The notes: generated from the sequence alone by a model not told the origin. Numbered from the stretch's first letter, positions 32,861-44,395 are shown. The stretch: 64,000 nt of DNA from Cryptomeria japonica (GCF_030272615.1 NC_081413.1:608008209-608072208); one strand, 5' to 3'. Made by a program: numbers and translations.

Positions 32861-34081
32861 ACCTCAGAACCCTAGAGTTCCGGGGTCCCGAGGTCTCTTT
32901 CCTTTTGTTTCTTTGCTTTTCCCACCTCAGAATCCCGGAACCCCGAAGTCCCGAGGTTGGTTTCTTTTTTCTTGTTAGTACACCTACCTTGGAACGTCGA
33001 AGTCCCGAAGTGGTGTATCGTCTTGTGTTTTGTGTTGTCCACCTCGGAACTTCGGAGTCCCGGAGTCTCAAGTTGTGTTTGGTGTTGTCTACCCCAGAAC
33101 TTTGGAGTCCTGGAGTCTCAAGGTACATTGTGTTTTATTTGTCAACCTCGGAACCTCTGACCCCCGGAGTCTCGAGGTTGATTGTTCATTTGCTTGTTTT
33201 TGTTTGTCAACCCCAGAACTCTAAAACCTCAGACTCCCGAGGTTGATCCTTGTTTGCTTTCTCTCCCTCACCCTAGAACCCCAGAGTCTCGAGGTAAGGT
33301 GTTTTGTTCTTTGCTTTTTGTTGTCGACCCCAGAACTCCTGAACCCCGGAGTCCCAAGGTCTTGTTTAAGACGTTTGTACGGATGAGGTTCGGGGGGGGG
33401 TATAAATATGAATAGTGAACTTTTTAAAGCTCATTTGTGCATTCAATCTTCCAGAAGCTCTTGCTTTCTTACCTCCTGACCTCGTGCCTCCATCCTTCCG
33501 AGCTCTTTTCATGTTCTTGGGCAATTTTTCTCACTAGGTTGGTGATTTTTCTTTCCCTCCTCGAAGTTTGTAGTTTAGATCTTCTTTTTGTTGCATTTTT
33601 TTTTGTTTTGTTTTGCTTCCCACATGCCCTAGTTCTGACCTCAGAACCCTAAATCTTTGGAGTTCCGAGGTTATTGTTGAGCCTAACACTTGATGAACCC
33701 AGAACCCCAGAATCTCGGAGTTCTAGACTACCCCTTTGAAGAAGTAATACCCCGAAACCTGAAACCCCAGAGTTTCGAGGTCCATTCTTATGAGTTCTTC
33801 TTTAAATCCTTTTGGGTATCTTCGTATCTGGTTCGTGACCCCAGAGTCCCGAGATGAACCTGAACTACCTACCCTGGAACCTCAAAGTTATGGATCCATT
33901 TTCAATCTATCAAGCCCAGAACCCCAGAGTTCCAGACTTCGTTCACGCCTACCCAGCCCGGAACCCCAAAACCTCAGAGTTTCGAACTTTTTTTAAGCTT
34001 GCCTATCCTAGAACCCCAGAGTTCCGAGGCCCATATTTTTAAGATAAAATTACTCACCTCGAAACCCCAGAGTCCTGAGGT
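32861..34081. repeat. Array of GC-rich units with inverted ends
   Basis: Eighteen related units of about 25-35 bases are visible, starting near 32861, 32924, 32986, 33041, 33091, 33145, 33210, 33270, 33327, 33638, 33696, 33749, 33839, 33870, 33914, 33951, 34003 and 34056. A typical unit opens ACCTCGGAAC and closes GGAGTCCCGAGGT, so its ends (ACCTCGG and CCGAGGT) could pair as a hairpin. The first nine are spaced 50-65 bases with pyrimidine- and T/G-rich spacers. The second set follows a TATA box. CpG sites are frequent in the units, in AT-rich surroundings; many variants are C/T or G/A. Open frames across it arise from the repeat itself. Confidence 0.75.
33401..33408 (+). promoter_or_regulatory. 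TATA box between repeat sub-arrays
   Basis: TATAAATA follows a run of ten G and lies about 750 bases before the ATG at 34151. It is the best core-promoter match for the pseudogene downstream. Confidence 0.45.
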
Positions 34082-34112
34082 GAATGAAGTTTTTCATGTT
34101 TTGTATAACGTA

Positions 34113-34136
34113 CTAACACTTGTTTCCTTCTTGCAG
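34113..34136 (+). other. Possible 3' splice site in the leader
   Basis: CTAAC (branch-point-like), a pyrimidine-rich stretch and TTGCAG occur directly before ATTCAAGCAATTAG and the ATG at 34151. This looks like the end of a leader intron. The matching donor was not settled. Confidence 0.3.
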
Positions 34137-34150
34137 ATTCAAGCAATTAG

Positions 34151-37100
34151 ATGGACCCATCTTCTAGCAAGAGAGGCAAGGACATTGATCGACTTCCAGA
34201 AAGCATGAAGTACCACTACCAAGGGTAGGTTTACGCTTCAAATTTGGATGATCAAATTAAATGGGTTATTGATATTGAGATCGGGCACATTAAAATCAAA
34301 GACATCAAAACCCAGTTGGACAAGCCAAGGTTGGAAGCCCCACATAGGAGGATAAAAAGATCAGGCTTAGTAGAGGCTACCATCTTCCCACAGTCGGTGC
34401 AGGCTCTTGAGTTTATAATGACAATTGCCCAATTTTATGACCCTGACACTAGGAAATGCACAGATGCACAGGGTAAAACAATGATAGATTTGTCCTCTGA
34501 TATGCTGGGATTTGTGTTTGGCATCCTAACCAGAGATGAGATATTCCTCTCGACTGAAGAGGAATCCTTGAAGGTATGGAACGATAATGTGACCTCAAAC
34601 AAGAGGCTCATGAATGAAAATTGGTTGGAGGAAGAGAGGAAAACATGTCTAAAGGCCACAAAGATACTAAGAGAAGACTTCAAAGAGCTTAAGAGAGACC
34701 TGATCATCATGTTAAGCAAGGCCTTTGGCAAGCCCGACTGCAAATAATTTTACCCATGGATGTTCCAATTCATGACAACCATTCTAGTAGTAAAGCAGTA
34801 TTTTGGTTGGCCTCAGATCCTTTCAGATAACATTTGTAGGCAGATGAAAGAGGTCCACCAGACCAAGAAGTTTTTCTTTACATCTTATGTCATCTGGGTG
34901 GCTACAAGAGCTAGCAAATTTCCAGGCTTACAGGTTGAAGGTCAATTAGGAGACGAAGAAGGTCAGAAAAAGGTATGGGAATATTATTCCCAACTCCCCC
35001 TCATCAATACAAAGGCACATTTTAAAAGGATCAATGATGCCTTCATTTTTCCTATAATTATTAAATTGACAGGAGATACAGGATACAGGATTAGCTCGGA
35101 AGCCATGGCTATCATTCGAGAGTGGGCGTGTTGGTTTATCCAAAACCCATGCTCTACCTACACAGGGGTCAGTGGATTCACTAGAAACCCAATGTTGCTC
35201 CCAAGGTACTGTAATGACTAGATCATTTTATTAGAATATGTCAGGCAGCTGCTAGGCCTCCAATCCCTCTTGTCATCTAAGCACAAAACAAGCATTGACT
35301 TTTTAGTATCTATTGGGTATTTCTCTTGCTTAAAGATACAGGTGGAAAAGTTGGCGGAGCTAGAGCTCCAAGATTTGAATCTTAAAGAACTTGATTATGC
35401 TAGGGAATTGTATGATCCCTACAGGAAGCTCAAGCAAACTATGCCTAAGGTATATGAGGGGCATAAGCCTAGAATGGAGGTTTTTTGGGAAAACCTCCAA
35501 GATAGTTTTGAAGTAAGAGAGAAAAATTACAATAGGTTGTCAGTGCCCCAAATAAGGGATTTTGAAATTGAAACCAATCTCCCTAAAGACTTGGGGGATG
35601 ATGGAGACTTGCTTGATGTTGCCTATAAAGAGAAAGAAATTGATAAAAGGCCCCTCTCCCTAATAAGGTGGTCCCCACATGAGGATGTGAATATAGAAAA
35701 GATCTCCCAAGTGGTCATCAATAGGACCAAACAATGTCTAAGTCAAAGGGTCAGGCCAAGTGCCTCAAAGGGGAAGCAAAAAGAGTCTACCTCAGGGGCA
35801 CCTCAGTCAAGGGGTTATAAGGAGCATTCTCGGAAAACAAGATCGAGCTTAAGAAAGAATACATCTATTGACCCTGATGAAGAAGTGGGACCCCAAGATA
35901 GCACTGAATATCTAATGAGAAAGCTTAAGGAAAAGATGAGGACATCTGAGTTGTTGAATAAGGCTGCAGACTTGGGGGTAACACATGGATTAGGAGTAGT
36001 GCCACTCGCTGAAGTCCTTCTGCCAAGGACATCTATAGGGTAGACTGTAGGAGAAGGTGCTCAAGAGTAAGAAGAAGGTATAGAAATAGATGAAGATGTG
36101 TCCACTCACCCTCCTCCAATAGCTGCAACACAAGTTCCAGTTACCAATGCCCCCATACCACCATCAGTCGATACAACCATAGGGCAACTTGGGATACAGG
36201 GATTTAGGTCTAACACTGAGGAGGTAATCATCAGGAATGTTGAATCAGACTTGAACTAGGAAGAGGAACAACCCAAAGAACAACAGTCACTGGGAGGGGA
36301 GAAAGAATGAGATGAGGTGGAAGATCTGTTAAATGAAAGATTAGTCTTAACCCCTCAGGATCAAGAAGACCTCTTTAAGGACATAGCTATTGGGAAAGGT
36401 GGGACAAAAGCAGATGAGGAAGAGACAACATTAAATAAAGAGGTTAGTGATAAGTTGGGAGAGTTACATAAGCAACAATAGCTGAATATTTCTCTCCAAA
36501 CTAGTCTGGCCCGCCAAGTGGCTTCACCTCAAGATCCTAAACAGACTGATACGGAAGAGAGGGATGAGGTAGAGGAACAAGTGGATGTTCATATTGTAAC
36601 TACCGACATACTGTCACATCAAGGTGACAAAGATAAAGATATACCATAGTGGCTTGAATTTACTTTTGAGAAGAAGAAGAAAAAGGTAGAGCTTCCTAAG
36701 GTGACATTGCAACAAGTAATCATGGAGGAGCCCCAAAAGGTCAAGAAACCAAAGATTGCACATCATTTGTCAAGAACAGGTTCTGGTGAAGTGGTTGCAG
36801 ATGTGGCAGTTTGACTCCATATTGAAGGTCAAGCTTCTCCCAAATACCAAATATCCCAAGTGAATTTGGGTAAGCAAACAAAGTGGGGAGTGTTGGACAC
36901 TCTAGAACTAGCCACCAATGTTGTCAGGGGGCGCGTGGAGAAGGAGCATACCTCCAACATAGAACTTAAAGCACAACTGGGGAAATATAAGTAGTTGCTA
37001 GTAGAAATGAGTAAACCTCTAGACTCTTGTAGGACTGACCACCTACCTTCAACCTCATCATTTCAAGAGGGAGAAGTAAAAGCATTAATGGAGGTGAGAC

Positions 37101-37792
37101 GGGTGGCCACAACAACTAAATCATGGGCTCAAATAAATGCTACCAAGATTAGATTATTTTTGTAGGATACCATGAGGGTATATCGTGAGGTAGTACAAGT
37201 AGGTGGTACATTAGCTTCTTGTTCTGCACAATGAGAACGGAAACTAAACATTTTTAATAAGCAGTTTTGAATTTTGAATAAAGTTTTGCATATAGGAGAA
37301 GAAGTAATAATGGAGGAGGACCTCTTAGGAGGAAACAACTATAAGAACTTGAAATCTTACGCATACATTTTGGAACAGAAGATTGAAATGCTTCAGAAAT
37401 ATGTGAAGGATGTGGCAGAGATCCGAGTCCCTCTCCTTAGGGGAGTTTTGAAATATGAAAATTTTGTAAAACATTTGCTTGGAGCTTTTGGGATAGGGAT
37501 AACCAATACAGGGGTCATGGAGGAAGAGAAAGTATTGAATCAGTGGGATGCATATGAGGCCCAACATTTGGGACCTCCAGCTTAGTTCGACGTCACACTG
37601 ATGGACACGTACACATACCTGATTACCCAATGTCAAGAAGTGGCAGAAATGATAGGGGAGTTAGAGAAATGAAAGAAGCATGCGAAGGAAGTTTCAAAGA
37701 AGTATAAATTTAGAATTAAACATGTAGCTGACCCTCCTATTCAAGAAGTTGCATGCATCATTAATAATTATAAATCTTATATTAAGAGGTGA
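34151..37792 (+). pseudogene. 3.6-kb single-frame pseudogene, unknown function
   Basis: From ATG 34151 (MDPSSSKRGKDIDRLPESMK) one frame runs about 1213 codons without a frameshift but with 17 stops, at 34226, 34745, 35219, 36041, 36068, 36257, 36308, 36479, 36647, 36812, 36992, 37163, 37232, 37268, 37583, 37670 and 37790. The first half looks globular: LSSDMLGFVFGILTRDEIF, then EVHQTKKFFFTSYVIWVATR, then FKRINDAFIFPIIIKLTGDT. The middle (about 35700-36700) is charged, with a basic Ser/Lys/Arg patch followed by Glu-rich stretches. The end contains a likely coiled coil (LEQKIEMLQKYVKDVAEI). No zinc knuckle, protease, integrase or polymerase is seen. It resembles accessory ORFs in plant retroelements in size and layout, but no family is claimed. 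Confidence 0.6.
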
Positions 37793-38620
37793 AAAATAAA
37801 CACATAGCTGTTAAAGATAGCAAGACTTCTTGCATGACTCCCAATTTTGTATTTCAGCTACAGCTCCAACTCACATTCCAATTTTGAGCAAACTTCTGCA
37901 TGACTACGAAATCTAGGCTCACACAGCATGGTCTTCGTAGTGCTCATGCAACCTCCATTTTGTAGTAGTTAACTAGAGTATAAAGGCAAAAACTTGCAAG
38001 TTAACTGTGACTCCTAGTTTTGAGTTCTTAATTTAGGTTAGATTTATTTCCTAGATAGTAGGGCAAAAACTCTATAAATTGAGAATTTGGATTCATTTGT
38101 AAGGATCCCCAAATTGATTATTTGTGGACCACTTAGATATTTTAGATTATTTTGTAGATTGTTATAAATTTTAGTTATTTTTGTTACACATTCTTTGAAA
38201 TTAATACAAGAAGCAACTTGTAGATTGCCTGATCTATGCATATATTCTACGAAATTGTTCTATGTAATCTGGTAATGTCTATTATTTGGAATTAGCAATA
38301 TGGTTTGATCTTTTGTTTATTGCTTTATGACTCATATTGCGCACGTAAGTGGTGTATGAGAATTATTGTGGTAGGCAATATTATTGATAATTTTATTTCC
38401 TTAGGTCTATGAAGTTGATGATTTTACAGGTTTACTGGAGGACCGTTGTTGAATGCTAATTTGAATAATATTTGATAATTTCTTGGATTGCAGGGAACTA
38501 ACTGAGTAGTTTGTTAAGTTGTTATTGAATTGATTTCATTGTTGTTTTCTTGTTCCCTTTACTCTTCATAGTTAATTTTTTAGAGAATCTTAAATCATAA
38601 AATACAAAAAAAAAGGAAGA
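37793..38620 (+). repeat. LTR-like downstream region
   Basis: TATAAAT at 38073, followed by GATTCATTTGTAAGGATCC and CATTCTTTGAAATTAATACA, is the core layout (promoter, then polyadenylation region) common in plant Gypsy LTRs. No matching LTR was seen upstream of the pseudogene. Boundaries are not defined. Confidence 0.4.
38073..38079 (+). promoter_or_regulatory. TATA box in LTR-like region
   Basis: TATAAAT lies in the phrase ACTCTATAAATTGAGAATTTGG. Confidence 0.4.
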
Positions 38621-39479
38621 AGTTAAGCCATTAATGATCAACGAGATTTAGTTTCAACTAGCAAGCCCCTTAATAGGTACAACCACATCAGCCATTGGGC
38701 TGCCCATCACCACCGTGACTCGACTATAGAGACCTTGGAGTAGTGATTTTTTCCTAAACTTATTGCTTTTCAAGAGAGGTGGTGAGTGTTCACATTGACT
38801 ACCTGACTCTTGGCGGGTGTGTCAAAACAATCGTCAACGGTTACCTTGAACCACAAATTCTAGTCCTAATGCACCATTAAACATACCTTTCAACACCACA
38901 TGGAGAACATAAGAGAATTCTTTGAACATCCAAAAAAATTATTAAAACCTTCTTTAATCTTTCCATATCAAGATAATACTAGCATGACACAACTGAAACA
39001 AAACATTTTATTCCAGAGAGTTGGTCAAACACAAAACATAATTATCACTATTTGCATACAATACTAGCTTCTGAAAATTGGAATGATATCTAGCACAAAT
39101 GTTCTAAACATGTCCTCCAAGTTGTTAATTATCACTATTTTTTACCCTAGATTCTTTGTGTGATTAAATAATATCTTTTTAATGTAGATTTTGATTAGAT
39201 GGACTTCCCATTTATAATAAAGAAATATTATATTCTTTAGAAACTGATAGTTTGTATCATAGAAACATCCTAGGCTAAAGATCACTAAGAGAACAATACA
39301 ACCAAATTTTATAAAATTTAATAGTTATGTACTTGATACTTTGCAATAATTCTAATTAATGTTTGATTCCCCCATTTTATTCATGTTGTAATAAATTGTT
39401 CAAACAAAAATTGACTTAGTCTAGGAATTTAATTCATTACATGATTTTTTTAGGAGATGTTTAAACTCTTAAGATTATT
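38621..39479. other. No gene recognised
   Basis: AT-rich DNA without a sustained frame. A GC-richer patch near 38660-38860 has no identified function. Confidence 0.4.
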
Positions 39480-39887
39480 GATCATGGAAATTTAAAGATT
39501 ATGTTTAAAGATGGGAGTGTTAAGTAACTTCATGGATTGGATGTTCTAGGTTTAGCAATAAATTTAACATTTGTGAGTAAGATGAATGATGTAGGTCATC
39601 ATTAATAAGAAAACTATAAGATGGTTTGAGGAGAAATAGTATTAGTAAGAGGAGTCTATACTCAATAATTGCTAAATATTGAAGCAAGCATTGCGAGTGA
39701 TGGATCTATTATTCTTGACTCTAGAGACCATTTTTTGTGTGAAAAAATTTGATACCTTAACAAATATTGATGAATCATTGACAAACTTAGTGACCATTGG
39801 AATGTTTTCTTTATGTGGGAAAGCTATGGGAATTATTACGCTTAGATTCTAATGTATTTTTTTGTACCCCTATGCAAATCATACAGC
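39480..39887 (+). pseudogene. Copia pol relic (protease/pre-integrase part)
   Basis: Broken plus-strand text includes LKIMFKDGS, GLAINLTFVSKMNDVGHH and EIVLVRGVYTQ. These match in order the segment after the protease in Copia polyproteins ('IKFKDG...GL..NLISVSKM.D.G...MVRGA.VL'). Most of pol is missing: the LTR starts about 200 bases later, so the element suffered a large internal deletion. Several stops are present. Confidence 0.55.
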
Positions 39888-39897
39888 AAATGGGAGA
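39888..39897 (+). other. Polypurine tract of Copia relic
   Basis: AAATGGGAGA is followed by TTGTTATGAAGG, the same tract-plus-TG layout as the 3' LTR starts of elements A and B. Confidence 0.55.
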
Positions 39898-39898
39898 T

Positions 39899-40467
39899 TG
39901 TTATGAAGGTATTCTATACTTTGTATAGATATTTAAAAAGTGTCACTCACGTAAATTTGGGTACGAAAATTGGAGAGAGAATTTTGAATTCTCCTTTTAA
40001 AACTAATCTTTCCACATGGACTTGTATGTAATAATATCTATGGTGTGAGAGTTACTGTAAGAGCATCCATGACATGATAATTACATTATAAGAGAATCTA
40101 TGATACAAGAGTTGCATTGTAATAGACCTATGACAAGGGGGTTATTAAGGTATCTTGGACTCCTTTTTGTAGCCACTACAAGAGAATGATATAAATTGAA
40201 TTGTATGTGTGCAAATGGGGCACATGGAATTGCACATGTGTTTTTACCCATGGGCTTATTCTTATGATCTTGTAATACCACTTGGTAGTTTTGAGGAAGT
40301 ATTATGCCTATAAATACAAGTATTTAGATGTTGTATTGGTGTATGGAATAACTTATCAAGTTGGATCATAGGTGGATGATGCAATATTAGCATAGGATAG
40401 GTCTCATTATATTAAAACTTAATATTGTTAATCTATTTAGTTGTGTTGCATTTTTTAGTTTTCTACA
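39899..40467 (+). repeat. 3' LTR of Copia relic
   Basis: The LTR starts TGTTATGAAGG after a purine tract. It contains a TATA box (CTATAAATA at 40308-40316) and the phrase GTATGGAATAACTTATCAAG, like the 3' half of the LTR at 7836. The end is uncertain (CA at 40450 or 40467). Minus-strand open frame 40081-40281 is not a gene. Confidence 0.5.
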
Positions 40468-40804
40468 AAATATTTCCCATGGTAAATCTTATGTTTGAGT
40501 GCGTCATTTTGAATTTGTAACAATCGATTTTAAATTCTATTTGCATAACTCCTCATATAATGTTTAACATTTTTTAAAAATTTCCTTTCACCGCTCTAGA
40601 TTAAAACTACATCAAGTTATCATGTAACAATGATATCTTTTTCCTCATATCTTCAAGTTAGGAAAGAAAAGAACCTACAAATTCCAAGACAAAATTTTGC
40701 ACTAGTAAGATGATGGTATAAAATCTATGAATTTTCAAATAAGAGCTAAATGTAAAAAATTTAAGGGTATTTTTGAGCTTTAGGTGTCGTAGGGTAAGTT
40801 TTGA
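40468..40804. other. No gene recognised
   Basis: AT-rich DNA between the Copia relic and the truncated LINE; nothing identifiable. Confidence 0.4.
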
Positions 40805-41832
40805 TTGATTAAAAAATAGGTTTTAAGGACCCAAAACCATTACATAGTAGAGAGAAAAAGAGCAGCAAAAGGATTTAAAGTCCGCATACATAATAACTAG
40901 CCGAAGGACCAACGAACAGAAAGAACAACAAAACAACAAAACACAGCAAAGAAACCGAGGAGACACTACATAGCAATTTTCTTTAGCAGATCCTCTGCCT
41001 TTATCACCAACTCATCATAGGTCGCCCTGACAGCTTTCAGCTCTTCCAGATCCTTATTCATTTTCTTTTCCTTCCTCTTGCCTTTGGTGCGGGTTCTGGG
41101 ACCTTGAGCTTCCCCTGTTCCTTCAGCATCCAGGTCAATTTCCTGGATTTCCTTGTCGTCATCAAGCTTACTGATGAGGGTATGAGTATTATTGGCCGAG
41201 ATTTTCAGAATACTAAGGCTCTGCTCTATGATATTCTTAAGGCACTCCTCAATTTTTTCCACTTTGGTGACTGTATCCGAGAGTGTTTTTTCACTGGTTT
41301 CCGCAAGGTTTTTTCTGTCCAGCATCTCCTTTTCAATCTTCTCAAACTTGGGGTTAAAAGAATCTCTGATGTCTTCCGCTTTAGCAATAGTGTTTTTCAG
41401 AACCTCGATATAGTCAGCCATTGTATTCCCCTCTCCAATATTAATGACTCTGTTGCATAGTTTTTTATACTCATCTACAGCTTTCTTGTAACCATCAATG
41501 AGCCATTCCATAGTTTTCATAAATCCATTCAAGGCCTCGGGAGGAGGGCCAGAAGAGGGAGTCGCTTTTCCAGGGGTTACCTGTTCATCTTTAGGAATAT
41601 GGAGGGCAGAGATAGTGTCGGCAACCCTGAGAGTCTCTTCCATTGTCTCCTTATCCAGGCTGTGCTCAGCTTCCAGGGTCCTAGCTTGCTTGTCAGCTTC
41701 CGGTTCCTTGCCAGTCTCCTCTTTTTTCTTGTGCTTTTTCTGGGTCTAGGCTTGGTTTTTACTTTTCTTCTTCAGCAACCCCTTAGGGTTCTTCTTCTCC
41801 TCAGAATAATCTACTAGGGAAAGCTTTCCCAT
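40805..41832 (-). mobile_element. 5'-truncated LINE copy (ORF3 and 3' end only)
   Basis: On the minus strand this ends GGTCCTTAAAACCTATTTTTTA, closely matching the end of the LINE at 4003 (CCCCTTCAAAACCTATTTTTA). A coiled-coil, basic-tailed ORF precedes that end in both. The left end of the LINE part is not fixed and may extend a little beyond 41832. 5' truncation is usual for LINEs because copying starts at the 3' end. Confidence 0.6.
40966..41832 (-). pseudogene. LINE ORF3, C-terminal half
   Basis: The frame from ATG 41832 is open apart from one stop at codon 29 (TAG, 41748-41746). It begins MGKLSLVDYSEEKKNPKG, is charged with KKKSK and QKKHKKKEE-like basic runs, then has a long helical, coiled-coil-like middle (for example KEMLDRKNLAETSEKTLSD), an acidic EIQEIDLDAEG stretch, a basic RTRTKGKRKEKK patch and a final Leu-rich helix. 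The ORF3 at 4174-5945 has the same order: coiled coil, acidic stretch, basic RTRAKKA patch, short final helix. The start may be an internal Met of a longer ORF3. Charged coiled-coil make-up suggests self-association or nucleic-acid contact, but function is unknown. Confidence 0.55.
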
Positions 41833-42779
41833 GGTTGATATTAGTTAATTGTTTAAAGAGTAGTTAGGTTGTCTTATATGGTAAGATGTCATGATAAAAG
41901 GATTGAGCATGGATATCAAGAACCAATGAAAGATGGTTCACATTATCAATATTATTTAAGTTGTTAAGTCTTGAAGTTTATCCAATATAAAACCATGTAA
42001 GGAGCTTTAGATCATTCATAATTTATGTACATTGGTAGTGAACTAGTCATTGATCTACGTTTATAAGTGTGGAGTTGTTAGTTTTAGCTTACTCAAACTT
42101 ATTATAAGTATTTATATTTGAAGATCTAGGAGAGTTAGTTTTGTGGTGGTTGGAATTTGGATTAATTTTGCTTTGACCATAGATTTTTTGTGTGAATAAG
42201 ACACCATTTTTTGGATTTCTTAAAATGCAATATTTGAGAAGTGAACTAAATGTTGAGATTTAATTTGATTTCTAAAAAAGATTATATGAAATCATTAGTA
42301 AAATTAATCTTTTAACATATATTTATTTATTATTGAAAAGAAAAATAAACATTTTCAAACTACTTTATGGTGAATAAATAAATAAACAATAATGTGTATC
42401 ACAAATAAATAAACAATAAATAGAATTTACGACTTAGTAAATTAAAAATAGATAAGTATATTTTTCAAAATAATAAATATGTATTAGAGTTAGATGGTGT
42501 TGGTTGCTTGGTAATCTAAAATGATGCCTTATGTAATTTATTTTGTGTTAATAGATTATTAAATGTCTAATATTCTTTCCTATATAATATATTATAGTGG
42601 CTCTATTATTTTTATAAAAGAAAAAATGTGTTTTGATAGATAACAAATTGGAATCTACTTTGACTTGAGGTGAAATAATAGCATAAAATAAATTTAGGTC
42701 AATTACATGGTCTAAAGTAGATATCTATGTGCAAACATTGTAAAACTTTGTACTATATGAAATTAACTTTGTATGTTTT
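41833..42779. other. No gene recognised
   Basis: AT-rich, with AATAAATAAACAATAA-type words near 42370-42420. No frame or element identified. Confidence 0.4.
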
Positions 42780-43000
42780 GAAATCTAGAAATTGGTTCAC
42801 CTTGATTTTTAATATCTAATTTTTTTAGAACAATGACGTTTACATTAATTATTTCAGAGTGTCTAGGTAATGGGGTTCTCCTTTGTTCAAAGTCTTTGGT
42901 GAATTGATTTTAGTGACTTGTAAACAAAGATTCAAGACAACCATGCAATATGTCTAAATTCACTAAGCATATATTCCTTGAATAATATAAACAAGTAGTG
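42780..43000. repeat. 455-bp repeat family, diverged copy
   Basis: CACCTTGATTTTTAATATCTA, AATGACGTTTACATTAATTA, GGTGAATTGATTTTAGTGAC and CATGCAATATGTCTAAATTC parallel 20580-20770 in order, with many changes. Confidence 0.45.
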
Positions 43001-43149
43001 AATGAGAGCTAGATGGATTCTAGATATGTGTTAAAATAAATTAAGATTTGTTCTATTGTACAATACCCTACAATACAATTAAAAACATTTTTCACTTCAA
43101 TGCCACACACAATTTTTTTTTTAACATGGGCTCAATTTAAATTATAAAT

Positions 43150-43345
43150 TTTAAAAAGATGGGGATAAATTTCATGAATGAAATTGAACTAAATTCGATT
43201 TCATGAGTGAAATTTAGCTAGATTCATTTTCATGAGTGGAATTGAACTAGATTCAATTTCATACATTACGATTTTGAACCAGCTTCAATTTTGTATCACG
43301 ACTTAGAAACTAGATTTGGTTTCATGTCTCGATTTTGAACAAGTG
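43150..43345. repeat. Tandem repeat, about 30-35 bp unit
   Basis: Four to five imperfect units of the type TTTCATGAGTGAAATTGAACTAG occur in a row; later units diverge to 'GATTTTGAACCAGCTTCAAT'-like forms. Confidence 0.55.
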
Positions 43346-43859
43346 GGTGAATAGGTACATTAAGGATCAATATTGATTCCTCAAGATGTGTGGAGTTGAA
43401 ATCAAGCTAGGTTTAAATAATGATGCAAGAGCATCTAAGGGTGTAGGGCAATCTTGCACCATTAAAAAATATTAGCTATTTTAATTATTTGTCAAGGCTT
43501 GGTGAATGAAAATAATTTTTTTTTTCATGCTTGAAATCATAAAATAAGCTAATTAGGGAATAAGGACGATCATAGATCCTTAAATAATCTAGCTAAAATC
43601 AAAGACAAGGAAATAGAATAAATGAAAGAAATGAAAGATATATGTTGATTAAAACTCCCTATTTCACATTTGTGCTTCCATTGATCTTCTCCAAATTGTC
43701 AGTGTGGCTCTCAAGTATTGCACTGGGATTTCCTGCAAAAGATGACAATTATTTTGAAGAGTGTGATCTACCTTTGGCTTGAGAAGTTGATGTTGTTTAT
43801 ATAGATTTTTAAGAGAGATGGGGAGGGATTTTGAACTCAAGTTCTGATTGGAAGTGAAC

Positions 43860-44095
43860 TGATTTAGATTGATCAGTTAATAGAGTTGATTGATTTGTTA
43901 ACTCATTTGATTGAGTAGTCAACTAGATTGATTGAATAGTTAACTGAATAGATTAGCCAGTTGACTAGATTGATTGAGGAGAAGACTGAATTGATTGATT
44001 AGTCAACAAAGATGATTTGGAGTGAAAAGGGGAGATTGGAGAGTTAATTGAGTTAACTAATTAGTTAATTGATTTGATAAATTAGTTAAGGTTTT
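43860..44095. repeat. GATTGA/GTTAACT-type tandem repeat
   Basis: Words such as TTGATTGATTAGTCAAC and AGTTAACTGAATAGATT recur about every 20-30 bases. It is impure, with no coding frame. Confidence 0.5.
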
Positions 44096-44395
44096 CAACA
44101 TGTGTTGTAGGAGATTGAATTGAAATTCAATTTCATTCTTATTTGGATTTGAATTTGGGTTTTCGAATGAGATTTTTTGAAATTTATTGAAATGTAGATT
44201 TGGTGAAATGTGAATTTGGGAAAATGAAATTAATTGGAATTAGTCGAAATTCGAATTCGGAAGAATAGGTTAATTAATTAAATACTTTAAATGAAACTAT
44301 TTAATCATTAGAACTAGGATTAATTAAATCATAAAGATTATTTAATTAGGGGAATTAATCGTAATTATTTAAATAATTAATATTTAATTAATATT

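Noticed and set aside
32794-33415. Open frames on both strands across the repeat array, up to 150 residues
   Set aside because: All three forward frames and a reverse frame are open because the repeat unit itself lacks stops. The products are only repeats of a Pro/Glu/Ser phrase.
32861-34081. CRISPR-like look: units of about 34 bases with spacers of about 25
   Set aside because: Units vary a lot in sequence and length, spacers are pyrimidine-rich and alike in composition, no cas genes are present and the setting is a plant genome.
34151-37792. Programmed stop readthrough or a variant genetic code
   Set aside because: All three stop codons occur, many per gene, in a repeat-rich region where nearby elements are decayed in the same way. 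Cytosine deamination explains it more simply.
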